From FEN-1139 sp038207155 (GTDB lineage Bacteria > Myxococcota_A > Polyangia > Polyangiales > Polyangiaceae): a DNA stretch of 64,000 nt. The DNA lies in assembly GCA_038207155.1 (NCBI GenBank), contig JBBRAB010000008.1, forward strand, positions 62,001 to 126,000, read 5' to 3'. Made by a program: the position numbers and the translations under genes. Below, in pieces: positions 9,038-17,270 of the stretch (positions are counted from its first letter, which is position 1; each line of letters starts with the position of its first letter). The notes beneath the pieces are model-generated. The model saw only the letters and a list, made by a program, of their open reading frames with translations. It did not search any database and was not told the DNA's origin.

Positions 9038-9365
9038 CTGGTTCGATTCCTCGTCACGCATGGTTGGACCAACGCGTTGACGACGTACTGAAACTGCAGA
9101 GCGCGCGATGGCTGACCGCCCGAGGGATGTCCCCAGGTGACGGACGTCGCGAGACGGGTCCGGAGCGATGGACGAGGTGACGGACGTCGCGAGACGGGTC
9201 CGGAGCGATGGACAACGTGACGCGCTGCAACGTAAGACTTCGAGTGGTGGCCTGACGCGACGTCAGAGCTCCCCCCGAGCGGTGCCGGAGCCTCGCGGGC
9301 GTGCAATTTCCCGGGCTTAGGAGAGCGTATTGCGAACGCTACCCTCCCTTTGGTATACGCGCACG
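9038..9365. other. Intergenic region between tRNA-Arg and lipoprotein gene
   Basis: No gene found. Just after the tRNA is GGTTCGATTCC, which resembles a tRNA T-loop but has no matching acceptor stem. The rest is mainly the 39-bp duplication listed separately and the upstream region of the lipoprotein gene. Confidence 0.4.
9135..9213. repeat. Two-copy 39-bp direct repeat
   Basis: AGGTGACGGACGTCGCGAGA and the next 19 bases occur at 9135-9173 and again, identically, at 9175-9213, with one base between. Non-coding by all signs. It sits between the tRNA and its 3' duplicate. Confidence 0.9.
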
Positions 9366-10301
9366 ATGGGGAGTCACCTCACGTGGAAGCGGCAGGGTCT
9401 CGGTTTGGTGGTGCTCGCTGGCTCCCTAGCGGGCTGCGGCTCAACCAAACTGACCTTTAGCGGACCACCGCAAGCGCCGCGTCCGGCGAATTGCGAGTTT
9501 CGCATGTTCACGACCTCACCCGATGGCTTTGCAGAAATCGGGGTCATCGACGTGCAGTTTGGAGAGTATCAGTCCAACACCTATCGGGACATCGCCTCGT
9601 TCAAGGAAGAAATTCGCCCGTACGTGTGCCGGGCAGGGGGAGATGCCGCGATCGCTTTCGCAAATGGGTACGGCATGTACATCAAGGCAACCGTACTCAA
9701 GCAGGTCCCACGCGCCGCCCCCATCGCCGCGAGTCAGGCTGCGCCAGCGGCGCCCAGCGCCGAGAGTCAAGCGGCATCACCGCTGCCGGTCGCACTCAAA
9801 GCGGCGCCCACTGGAGCGGCGGGTTTCGACTTTGGTATGAGCCGTGATGCCGCCAAAGAGAGCTGCACCAAGGCCGGCTTTGCCTGGTCGCCACTCGACG
9901 AGAAATATGCTGAGTGCTCAGGAGCGCCCGTGGCGCTGGCGGTCGCGGCGATTCCTCGGTTGGGATTCTGTGAGCACAAGCTCTGCGCGATCGAGTTGAA
10001 CCTCGAGCCCACCATGAACCAAGGTCTCGGAGAGGTCGCTGCCAGAGTGTACGCAGCGCTTCAGGCGAAATACGGTTCGAAATCGGACGGTACCCCGCGA
10101 GTTCCCCGGGAATGCCACTTCGGAGCGTTCCGCGATTGCATCATCAACGGTCAAGCCAGATCCGATCTCAACTGGCGATGGAAAACGGGTGAGACCGTCT
10201 CGATGTACGCCGGAAGTGATCGATTTGGTCCGAAACCAGTGCCCGGCCTCTACGTCTTCTACGGCTCCACGGCCTCACCAGCTGAGACCCAGGGGCTCTA
10301 G
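9366..10301 (+). CDS. Lipoprotein of unknown function between tRNA-Arg 3' repeats
   Basis: 311 aa. The ATG at 9366 gives a good lipoprotein signal (KRQGLGLVVLAGSLAGC). Two parts can be seen: a Cys-containing domain (about 30-110, CEFRMFTTSPDGFAEIGVID) and, after an Ala/Pro linker, a second domain (about 150-310) starting FDFGMSRDAAKESC with several Cys residues that could form disulfides. I do not recognise either family. The gene stands alone and ends in a strong hairpin terminator. It is the only gene between the tRNA and the tRNA fragment, so it could be cargo of a degenerate element. Confidence 0.7.
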   Translation: MGSHLTWKRQGLGLVVLAGSLAGCGSTKLTFSGPPQAPRPANCEFRMFTTSPDGFAEIGVIDVQFGEYQSNTYRDIASFKEEIRPYVCRAGGDAAIAFANGYGMYIKATVLKQVPRAAPIAASQAAPAAPSAESQAASPLPVALKAAPTGAAGFDFGMSRDAAKESCTKAGFAWSPLDEKYAECSGAPVALAVAAIPRLGFCEHKLCAIELNLEPTMNQGLGEVAARVYAALQAKYGSKSDGTPRVPRECHFGAFRDCIINGQARSDLNWRWKTGETVSMYAGSDRFGPKPVPGLYVFYGSTASPAETQGL

Positions 10302-10316
10302 CAGCGCGAACAACCG

Positions 10317-10361
10317 GGCAACGCGCTCGGCGAGGACTCGTCGTGCGCGTTGCCGCGTTTT
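10317..10361 (+). terminator. Rho-independent terminator of the lipoprotein gene
   Basis: Perfect 10-bp stem GGCAACGCGC (10317-10326) / GCGCGTTGCC (10345-10354) with an 18-nt loop, then GCGTTTT. It begins 16 bp after the stop codon. Confidence 0.7.
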
Positions 10362-10496
10362 CCCCAGTCTCAGAAAAGTCATCGCCTCGATGAAAATAGC
10401 GTAAAAGAGCGGCGAATGCAGACGTCACCACGACGCGCTAACCAAACAAGAAAAGCCGTTTGGTTTTGTCTGTACTCATACGGGAACCCGCCCTCG

Positions 10497-10529
10497 ACCG
10501 ACGGCCACGAGTTCAAGTCTTGTCGGGGG
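10497..10529 (+). repeat. tRNA-Arg 3'-end duplication (att-like site)
   Basis: 33 bp matching tRNA-Arg positions 9000-9032 with two substitutions (A to C at 10501 and A to G at 10509), in direct orientation, covering the 3' side of the anticodon arm, the variable loop, the T-arm and most of the 3' acceptor strand. The upstream half of the tRNA is absent and CCA is not preserved. This is the classic footprint of integration at a tRNA 3' end. Confidence 0.85.
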
Positions 10530-10604
10530 TTACGCCTGAGGGAGGCAGCGCCGGTTGGCTGGAGCTCGCCCTCGCACGTGCCGTCATGTGCGAAGAGCGC
10601 GTGA

Positions 10605-11534
10605 TCAGCTGGAGGTCCAGACTCTCACCCAATCGATGTCCATTCGCGCCGGAAAGACCGTGCTGGCGTCGGGAGTTCCCAGATAGGTCGAGCCCGCGGC
10701 ATCTCCCACCGCAAGAGCAAGTGCCGGATACATGGGCCAACTTGGCGTTGTGAGCGTGCGAGTCCCCACCGTTGCCCCGTCCACGAACCAGGTGAACCCA
10801 TGCGGACGCCACTCGAGTGCGTAGAGGTGAAAATCAGCGTTTAGCGCTACCTTCGAGTCCCATGTGAAGTGGTCGCTGCTGCTGCCGCCGGCATCGGACG
10901 CGGTGAACATGTAGCCGTAGTGGCCCTTGTGTCCGGGCTGTCCCTGGGCATTTTCGCTTTGGAAACCGGGCACGTCGAATACGGAGATCCAACCCGCGGG
11001 GTCGGCTTGCCTCGCCGGGAACAGGGTTACCCCCGCTCCAATCCCCAGCTCGGCCGGAACCCGCGCCCGAACTTCCACCCTACCGTAAGTGAAGGCGAAC
11101 GAGCGGAACGTGGTGGCGACCGCACACTGATAGATCTTCCCCCCGACGCCGCCTGGAGGCGCGGTTGCCGTGAGTGACAGGAGGGTCGCACCTGACACGT
11201 CGGACGAGGTCGTGACGGCTTGCTTGGCGTAGAAACAGTCGGGGTGTGTTCCGTAGGAGGAGTCGTCAAAGGCCCCCGTCGCACCGAACCACGTGTACTG
11301 TGGAGTCCAGCGGGCGACGCCGGAGTCGAAGCTCTCTTCGAACGCGAGCAACCTACTGGCCCCACTGCCTCCGTTGGCGGCGTTGCCACTTCCAGAGACG
11401 CCCTGTCCTCCGACGCCGGCCTGGGCCGAGGAGAGCTCGGGTGTGAACAACCAGCCCTCGGCACTGCATTCGAGCGCGAGGCTGCCAGTGAGCGCTAAAG
11501 CTGCCAGCCGAGCGTAAGGTTTGTGCCAGCCCAT
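10605..11534 (-). CDS. GH16-like secreted protein lacking the catalytic glutamates
   Basis: 309 aa. A signal peptide (RLAALALTGSLALEC) and a Gly/Ser/Ala-rich linker (~37-60) lead to a GH16-type beta-jelly-roll (~65-309; FEESFD, YGRVEVRARVP, FHLYALEWRPHGFTWFVDG, MDIDWVRVW). At the active site, where GH16 enzymes have E-x-D-x-x-E, this protein has V-F-D-V-P-G (185-190): the Asp is kept, both Glu are lost. It is probably a non-catalytic glycan-binding relative. It starts 40 bp inside the upstream gene, with AGGTGG close to the ATG, and is last in the sigma-FecR operon. Fold assignment is firm, loss of activity is inference. Confidence 0.8.
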   Translation of the reverse strand: MGWHKPYARLAALALTGSLALECSAEGWLFTPELSSAQAGVGGQGVSGSGNAANGGSGASRLLAFEESFDSGVARWTPQYTWFGATGAFDDSSYGTHPDCFYAKQAVTTSSDVSGATLLSLTATAPPGGVGGKIYQCAVATTFRSFAFTYGRVEVRARVPAELGIGAGVTLFPARQADPAGWISVFDVPGFQSENAQGQPGHKGHYGYMFTASDAGGSSSDHFTWDSKVALNADFHLYALEWRPHGFTWFVDGATVGTRTLTTPSWPMYPALALAVGDAAGSTYLGTPDASTVFPARMDIDWVRVWTSS

Positions 11535-12439
11535 ATGCCACCTATCGATAGCCAGTTCTCCGGGGCAACCTGCCCCCGAACGGCCCAGGGGGAGTATCCG
11601 CCCTCGAGCTCCAGCGAGACGCCGGGTCTTGCCCCGAGACCGCAGCCAACGCCAATGGTTGGTCCGCCCCAGCCACCGGCGACGCTCCGCCCCGCCATCC
11701 CCGACTCCAAGGACGTCGGGGCTCCCTGCAAATAACCGAGACCACCACGGATCCCCGCGACCGCAAAGAACTCAGTCCGCTCCACGTGCCCTGACAATAC
11801 TGCACCAACTCGACCGTCGACGGTGAGCAGCGTGACGGCGCCAGGACCGACGCGCTCGCTGCCGCGCGCGGCACCTCCCTCGATGAGGAGGCCCAATGGA
11901 CGTCCTCCATGGGTCAGCCTGACAGCACCTCCAAGCGTCCAGGTGGAAGTGGGCCACTCACGTAGAGCACCGACAAGCGCTAGCCGTGATGATGATGAAG
12001 GGTTTGGCGGTGCGACGTGGTCACTGGGCGGTGCGGGAGAAGTGGCTGGCTTCGGGGTGCGAGGCTTGGTCTTTGGCGTGTCTGGCCGAGGCAACGGCAA
12101 CTGGTTCAGCTGTTCGACCATCGCTAGGGTGAGCACGCGGTCGGCAACCTCCGGCTTCACCTGGCGCAGATCGACCTCGCGGGTAGGTTGCCGATCGATC
12201 GTGACACTGGCCACACCATTGTCACAGCGTACGTGGATACGACGGGTCTGCTCCGTCGGCTCCTTAAGAAAGCGTGGCCCAAGCTCTACCTGCAGGAGCC
12301 GACGGAGCTCCTGAACCCGGTCCGTCTCGCACCCTTCGAAGACGACGATGACGGGAGGGGGGCCCTCGCTAGCAGCGCGCGCATGATGCATGACACTCAT
12401 GGCCAGGGCTAACGAAGCCGTACGCGTGGCCCAGTTCAG
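11495..12439 (-). CDS. Secreted/outer-membrane protein of a sigma-FecR operon, probable CTG start
   Basis: 314 aa from the CTG proposed here. Starting at the first ATG (12400) would remove half of a good signal peptide; from CTG it reads LNWATRTASLALAMSV…HARA-AS, with an Ala-x-Ala cleavage site. AAGGAG lies 7 nt upstream of the CTG, and the CTG overlaps the FecR stop codon. After the signal come ~90 residues with ETDRVQELRRLLQVELG, a Pro/Thr/Lys linker, and a C-terminal Gly-rich alternating region (~150-314) that looks like a small beta-barrel. I know no family name. Such proteins commonly follow sigma/FecR pairs in myxobacteria. Confidence 0.7.
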   Translation of the reverse strand: MNWATRTASLALAMSVMHHARAASEGPPPVIVVFEGCETDRVQELRRLLQVELGPRFLKEPTEQTRRIHVRCDNGVASVTIDRQPTREVDLRQVKPEVADRVLTLAMVEQLNQLPLPRPDTPKTKPRTPKPATSPAPPSDHVAPPNPSSSSRLALVGALREWPTSTWTLGGAVRLTHGGRPLGLLIEGGAARGSERVGPGAVTLLTVDGRVGAVLSGHVERTEFFAVAGIRGGLGYLQGAPTSLESGMAGRSVAGGWGGPTIGVGCGLGARPGVSLELEGGYSPWAVRGQVAPENWLSIGGIWAGTNLTLGWQL

Positions 12440-13590
12440 GGGTGAGCTCCTTGCTCCTGTGCGAAGCTGCGGAGTCGGGAAGCATAGCTCCCGTTCGGGT
12501 AGGACCTCAAGTACTCCTCCGCGAGGCGCTTGGCTTCACTCTGGTTCCCCAGCCCGAGTTGGGCATCGACGCTACGCGCCAGGGCCATCTCGCCGAGCGC
12601 GCCACCCCCTGCCAGCTGTCGACAGAGCGCAAAGGCCGTTGCTGCCTGGGCTGGACGACCCAATTTGTCAAGGTAGAGCCGACCCAGTGTGAAGGCAGCC
12701 ACGCCCGCTTGGGGACTCGCCCCGTGTCGGAGCACGGACTCCAGCAGGACCGCGGCTTCCCCGGGGTGTCCGCTCAAACGCGCGGCGTCGGCCGCGAGCA
12801 TGAGTTCCGCGGGGGTGTCCGCGACCTTCATTCCCGACTCCTTCAATAGCCCGTAGGCCCCCTTGTAGTCCCCCTTTCGTGCCATTTCGCGCCAGCCGAG
12901 GTCGACGGCGGAGGGGCGGCCAGAGGCTGCGTTCGGGTTTGGAGCAACCTCGGTTTGCGCGCTTGAGCTCGCGCCCGCCAGGGCATCCGCATCCGGGTCG
13001 AAAAGCCCGGATTCGCCAGGACCGAGCTCCCGTTCCTGTGTGCCCATAACCACGGCCACGCGCCCCTCATGCACGCTGACGTGCGCGCCGCGCCGGACGG
13101 GAACCACCCTGAACACGGTGCCTCTGACCTGGATCGTCACGACGCCAACCAAGACCGTAAATGCTTGGTACGGAACCTTTGCTACGCGATACATCGCGGC
13201 GCCACCCGTCTGAACGACCCTCACGCTCGCAGGTTTCGAATCACGTGGCAGTATCGAGGTGGCCGGATCCAGAAGCTCGACCAGGGAACCGTCCTCGAAA
13301 CGGACGGTGCGGCCCGGATGGATCTCCTGCTGCGCCAGCGGCGCAGCAGCGGAGTGATCGCGTTCGCCAGCGCCCTCACCCGATGGCACGAGGCGAACCG
13401 CCGCAGCGACGCCTACTAGGAGCACGGCCGCAGCCGCAGCCGAGCCAACCCAATGCCAAATCGGCCTTGACTTCCGCTGCTGTAGGGTTCGGGCCAACCG
13501 CGCACGTACGCTGGCGGACCGCTCCGGAGTCCACCCGGGATCGAAAGCGTTCCGCGCCCGCTCAACGGCGGGTTGGTTGTTATTGGACAT
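12436..13590 (-). CDS. FecR-domain anti-sigma-like membrane protein with TPR-like C-terminus
   Basis: 384 aa. Cytoplasmic N-terminus (~1-44), one transmembrane helix (about 46-66, WHWVGSAAAAAVLLVGVAAAV), a periplasmic FecR domain (~90-200; GRTVRFEDGSLVELL, IQVRGTVFRVVPVRRGAHVSVHEGRV is typical) and a helical region with TPR-like repeats (~240-384). It likely senses or relays envelope state to the ECF sigma factor encoded just upstream, whose gene it overlaps by 11 bp. Its stop overlaps the CTG start of the next gene. Confidence 0.85.
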   Translation of the reverse strand: MSNNNQPAVERARNAFDPGWTPERSASVRARLARTLQQRKSRPIWHWVGSAAAAAVLLVGVAAAVRLVPSGEGAGERDHSAAAPLAQQEIHPGRTVRFEDGSLVELLDPATSILPRDSKPASVRVVQTGGAAMYRVAKVPYQAFTVLVGVVTIQVRGTVFRVVPVRRGAHVSVHEGRVAVVMGTQERELGPGESGLFDPDADALAGASSSAQTEVAPNPNAASGRPSAVDLGWREMARKGDYKGAYGLLKESGMKVADTPAELMLAADAARLSGHPGEAAVLLESVLRHGASPQAGVAAFTLGRLYLDKLGRPAQAATAFALCRQLAGGGALGEMALARSVDAQLGLGNQSEAKRLAEEYLRSYPNGSYASRLRSFAQEQGAHP

Positions 13591-14161
13591 CGACCAGATC
13601 CTTCATGGCATCGTGGGCCTTGCTCAATCGTCGCTTCACTGCCGCCAGCGAGCAGCCACAAAGCTCGGCCACTTGCCCCAGCTTCTCCCCTTCCATGTAG
13701 CGCAATACCCACGCTATCCGCACTTCAGGCGGCACCCGATCCAGGCGCCGGTAAACCTCCGACAGGAGGGCTCGGTCCTCGGGGGAGGCTTCGCGGCTGC
13801 TGAGGTCATCGTGGGCAAGAGACTCGCCGAAGCCAAGCGGAACGAGCCATCGTCGGCGCTGAAGGCGTCGCTGCGCCTGCCGAACCGTCACGGTCGCCAG
13901 CCAGCGCTTGATAGCCATCGGCTCGCGAATGTCGCCGAGCTGCTCGGCGGCACTCACGAACACATCGTGCACCACGTCGTCAACGTCCTCGGAGCGGCCC
14001 AGAATTCGAGCCGCGAACCAGGCAACGTACCGCGAGTAGGACCGGTAGAGCTCGTCGAGGGACGGCATCCGTGACGGGACGCCACCGGACTCGGAGTGCG
14101 AGCCCGCCTCCACATCAGGGCCCGGCTCGGGGGTAACCAGTCGAAGGTGCGGCGCCGTCAC
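13580..14161 (-). CDS. ECF-type RNA polymerase sigma factor
   Basis: 193 aa from the GTG chosen (VTAPHLRLVTP). Region 2: LDELYRSYSRYVAWFAARILG, then SEDVDDVVHDVFVSAAEQL and the DNA-contact segment IKRWLATVTVRQAQRRL. Region 4: VPPEVRIAWVLRYMEGEKL, then a helix-turn-helix VAELCGCSLAAVKRRLSKA. First gene of a sigma-FecR-secreted protein-GH16-like operon, so it probably drives its own operon and glycan-related genes. The start is uncertain: an ATG at 14068 would start right at region 2, and the frame is open to 14347. Confidence 0.88.
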   Translation of the reverse strand: MTAPHLRLVTPEPGPDVEAGSHSESGGVPSRMPSLDELYRSYSRYVAWFAARILGRSEDVDDVVHDVFVSAAEQLGDIREPMAIKRWLATVTVRQAQRRLQRRRWLVPLGFGESLAHDDLSSREASPEDRALLSEVYRRLDRVPPEVRIAWVLRYMEGEKLGQVAELCGCSLAAVKRRLSKAHDAMKDLVDVQ

Positions 14162-14421
14162 GCCATAACTGTGCACCAAGGGTGGAGAAACGGCTCGCTC
14201 AAAGCGAGACTGTTGGGAATCAGGCCCTTCTTGGCTCGCAGGGCGCGCTGAACCACCGCGGGCTGCAGCCCACCCGACCCGACTCCAGGTGCGACATGCA
14301 TCCGCACGGGAACCGGGGACCGGGTGCACCGCTGTTGACGCCCCCAAGGTGCGACCCCGCGGGACTACATCACGCGAGGACTGGCGATTTCACACTCACC
14401 GATTCACCGCAAGAGCGCGTT

Positions 14422-16083
14422 TTACTTGATCGGCCCCAACGGTTCCGGACTCATTGCTCGCTTGACCAGCCAGCGATTGTACTCATCGAGCATGTCTGCA
14501 ACGGTCGCTGGATGGCCTGAAGGGTTCGTGTTGTCCTTGGTAGTCGTTGCGTCGTAATCGACTAGCATGTTCCCCGATGGCTTCTGGTTTCCGTCAAGGA
14601 CATTGACGACGTTGTCGTGGACGTCATTGTTGTACCAGAACGGGTCCGCGGTGGCCGGTTCCATCCAATTGGGGTGGTGGTAGTAATTCCAAATGGAAAC
14701 CCCGCTACGGTACAATCCGTTAAGAGGCACACCTTCCGGCGAGGTGGGTCCAGAAATAACGCGATTGTTGTAAATGTGCATGTCATGGCCGGACGAAATC
14801 GAGATTCCGCAGTTATCAATGGCCACGACCTGATTGTCGTACGCTTCTGTGAACCCCATGTCCGTCATGCCAGGGTTATCACCCATCTGTATCATGCAGC
14901 CCGTGAAGCCCACCGCAACAGCTGGATCTGGAGGGTAGCTGCCCAGCAAGAAGTTGTCATGGATGCGAATCGGCGTGCCCGCCACTCCTCCGCTTTGGTA
15001 GGTACTGATCGCATCTTCGGTGCGCGATTTCCCTGCCTCGTTGAGCATCTCGTTCCAAGCGATCTCGACTATCGCCTGCGAAAGCGTGTTCAATCCAACA
15101 GCATTGGCGCCAGAGTTCTCTAGGCTGGTGTCGTAGCCGTCGACACCATCGCTTTTTCGCCCGTCAATATTGCGCATTTCCACGTATCGCACGGTAAGTT
15201 TTTGACCGATTTTACTAAGCCCGTCGCCAAAATCGAGTACCCGAACGCCACCGCCAAAATTCTCAAGCCAACAGTGCTCTACAAGAACTTCCGTAAAGTT
15301 TCCCGCATTGAGAAAATAGCCCTTTCCTATGCCTTCCGAATTTGTATAAAAAGCACTGGCATTTACATTGCGGACCGACAGTCGATAGTCGCCAGAGGGC
15401 GCGTTGATGGCACCACCGCTACTGACGATATTGGCACCGTCGATGACCACAGGCTCAGTTGTCGCGATGGTCACCGCGGCTGTGGTTGCCGAAGTGCTCT
15501 TCCAATTGCCGCTATAGGTTCCACCCTTGGTGATCACAATCGGAGCGTCGTAGGACAACTCCCCTACGGCTAGCGAGGCTTTGTCCGGCAATTGATTGGA
15601 GCCCTGTTCAGACGTCGTCGAGATGGCAGCTCGAAGGTTCACAGCGCCTGCCGTCGGAGTCAGGTACTGCACCGTGAGCTGATAGGATTGGAGCGCTTTC
15701 CATAGGGCAGGGAGTCCAGCAAAGGTCACAGCTCCTGACACCCTATCGTAGTCCGCAGAAGCACCCGAGGGCAGTCCGGAAATTGCCACGTGCGCCAATT
15801 CTGAAGGCAGACTCAGCGACACTTTCACTCCTTGCGCAGTGCCAGGACCGGCGTTCTGGAGGAGCAGGGGCACGCTAACAATGGTGGTCCCCTTTGGTAC
15901 CGAGTACGGCGAGCTGTTAGCAAATGTCACACCGATATCTGCCGGTCCAGGGGCCGCTGGCTTGACGTCGTTGGGTCGAGCACCGGCGCTCGACCCATCT
16001 CCAATACCTCCATCGGAGCCCGCCTCATTGGCATCCGTTGTGGCGGAGGACCCACAGCTGGTTGCACTGGTAGCCAGCAGCAT
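14422..16083 (-). CDS. Secreted right-handed beta-helix (pectate-lyase-like) protein, low GC
   Basis: At least 553 aa. Lipoprotein-type N-terminus ending TSATSC; a DUF11/CARDB-like Ig domain (~45-165; VPLLLQNAGPGTAQGVKVSLSLP); then a parallel beta-helix (~180-520) with repeated short turns (VIDGANIVSSGG, VLVEHCWLENFGGG, IRIHDNFLLG, AYDNQVVAIDNCGI, MHIYNNRVISG) as in polysaccharide lyases. Base composition is clearly lower in GC than neighbours, a hint of acquisition. The first ATG leaves a very short signal; upstream codons extend the hydrophobic stretch (FSIVAMLLATSATSC) back to a CTG at 16128 preceded by AAGGGGGG. It lies directly behind the GH16 gene in the same frame. Confidence 0.78.
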   Translation of the reverse strand: MLLATSATSCGSSATTDANEAGSDGGIGDGSSAGARPNDVKPAAPGPADIGVTFANSSPYSVPKGTTIVSVPLLLQNAGPGTAQGVKVSLSLPSELAHVAISGLPSGASADYDRVSGAVTFAGLPALWKALQSYQLTVQYLTPTAGAVNLRAAISTTSEQGSNQLPDKASLAVGELSYDAPIVITKGGTYSGNWKSTSATTAAVTIATTEPVVIDGANIVSSGGAINAPSGDYRLSVRNVNASAFYTNSEGIGKGYFLNAGNFTEVLVEHCWLENFGGGVRVLDFGDGLSKIGQKLTVRYVEMRNIDGRKSDGVDGYDTSLENSGANAVGLNTLSQAIVEIAWNEMLNEAGKSRTEDAISTYQSGGVAGTPIRIHDNFLLGSYPPDPAVAVGFTGCMIQMGDNPGMTDMGFTEAYDNQVVAIDNCGISISSGHDMHIYNNRVISGPTSPEGVPLNGLYRSGVSIWNYYHHPNWMEPATADPFWYNNDVHDNVVNVLDGNQKPSGNMLVDYDATTTKDNTNPSGHPATVADMLDEYNRWLVKRAMSPEPLGPIK

Positions 16084-16131
16084 CGCGACAATCGAAAATG
16101 AAGGGGAGCTTCCCCGCGAAGAAGCCAGCGC

Positions 16132-17205
16132 TCAGCCCCCCTTCCAGGCGCGAACGTAGTCCACCACCATGTCGCCACGCGGGGTGCTGGTCGGGTGCCC
16201 TGCCCAGTCGTTGCCGATGTGGATGTTCAGCAAGATGAACATCGGTAGCTTGCAGGCGTGGCCGTCGCCGGTGTCGGTGTTGGCATGGGTCGCCTTCAAC
16301 TGCCCGTCAAAGTAGAACCTAATATTGGTGACGTCCCAGGACACCCCGTAGGTGTGGAAGTCAGCGGTGAGATCTGATCCGGTGAACGTGTCGGCGTGGG
16401 AATCGTTGTTCGCATTGTAGTGCGTGTGGTAGTAGGCGGTGTTGGGTTCCTTGCCCAGCGTCTCGTCGATGTCAATCTCGGGGGGCCAGGTTCCGTCCGA
16501 AGCGAGCCAGAACGCGCTCAGGTATCCGAAACCTGGGGCCGTTTTGAGCCTGGCCTCATAGGCGCCATAGGTCTGGGTGAAGGTCGCGGACGTCTGGACG
16601 GCGCCCGAGTACCAGGTGCCATTGCGCTGTTCCGCGACGACGTGCAACGCCCCGTCGCCAGGGAATTGGAGGTTCTCGGTGGACATTATCTCCTGTGACC
16701 AACTCACCTTGGTCCACGAATCTCCCTTGCCGTTGCCCCAGTTGACGCTCCACTTGTTCTGATCCACTGCGGTGCCGCTGAACTCATCACAGAATGTCAG
16801 GTTCCACGTGCCCGTGGGTCCACTCGGCATGGGGTTGTTGGCACAACCGACAGTCAGGTTGGTGACCGTTCCTCCGCCTCCCGCGGCACCGCCGGTCGGA
16901 GGCGCGCCTGCGCCGCCGGTGCCGCCCTGATTGGCGCCGCCAGTGGTACCGCCCGCGCTAGCACCTGCTCCCCCAGGATTAGCGGCGCTACCCGACGAAC
17001 CACCGCCCAGGCCTGCGCCGCCCGACTGGGCCTTTCCTACACCCGCTGGCGCCGCGCCCGCGTGGGGTGCTCCCGCGAAACTGGTGCTCGCAGCGCCGCC
17101 CACCCCGGTCCGCGGCAAGGTGCCACCAGGTACGGAGCCGGCACCACCATCACTGCAACCTACGACGGTGCAGCACGCGATGATGAGAAAAATGGTGGAT
17201 TGCAT
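16132..17205 (-). CDS. GH16 endo-beta-glucanase-like lipoprotein, catalytic motif intact
   Basis: 357 aa. Lipoprotein signal with VVGC (Cys17), a ~90-residue Gly/Ala linker, then a GH16 domain (~130-357) with TFCDEFSGTAVDQNKWSV, YGAYEARLKTAPGFGYLSAFWL and the catalytic EIDIDE (Glu243 nucleophile, Asp245, Glu248 acid/base), ending DMVVDYVRAWKGG. Expected to hydrolyse beta-1,3/1,4-glucans, laminarin or related polymers at the cell surface. A GGAGA lies 9 nt upstream of the ATG used. It is followed 48 bp later by the beta-helix gene and preceded by another GH16 gene, so the three probably form an operon. Confidence 0.9.
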   Translation of the reverse strand: MQSTIFLIIACCTVVGCSDGGAGSVPGGTLPRTGVGGAASTSFAGAPHAGAAPAGVGKAQSGGAGLGGGSSGSAANPGGAGASAGGTTGGANQGGTGGAGAPPTGGAAGGGGTVTNLTVGCANNPMPSGPTGTWNLTFCDEFSGTAVDQNKWSVNWGNGKGDSWTKVSWSQEIMSTENLQFPGDGALHVVAEQRNGTWYSGAVQTSATFTQTYGAYEARLKTAPGFGYLSAFWLASDGTWPPEIDIDETLGKEPNTAYYHTHYNANNDSHADTFTGSDLTADFHTYGVSWDVTNIRFYFDGQLKATHANTDTGDGHACKLPMFILLNIHIGNDWAGHPTSTPRGDMVVDYVRAWKGG

Positions 17206-17270
17206 CACTCTCTGTCTCCCATTGTCGTTTTTTGCGTGAAGCATTACTTCAACCAGCAGCGGCGAGCCGC

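Noticed and set aside
9038..9062. Second tRNA after tRNA-Arg (GGTTCGATTCC)
   Set aside because: Only a T-loop-like sequence; no acceptor, D or anticodon arms and no matching 5' half.
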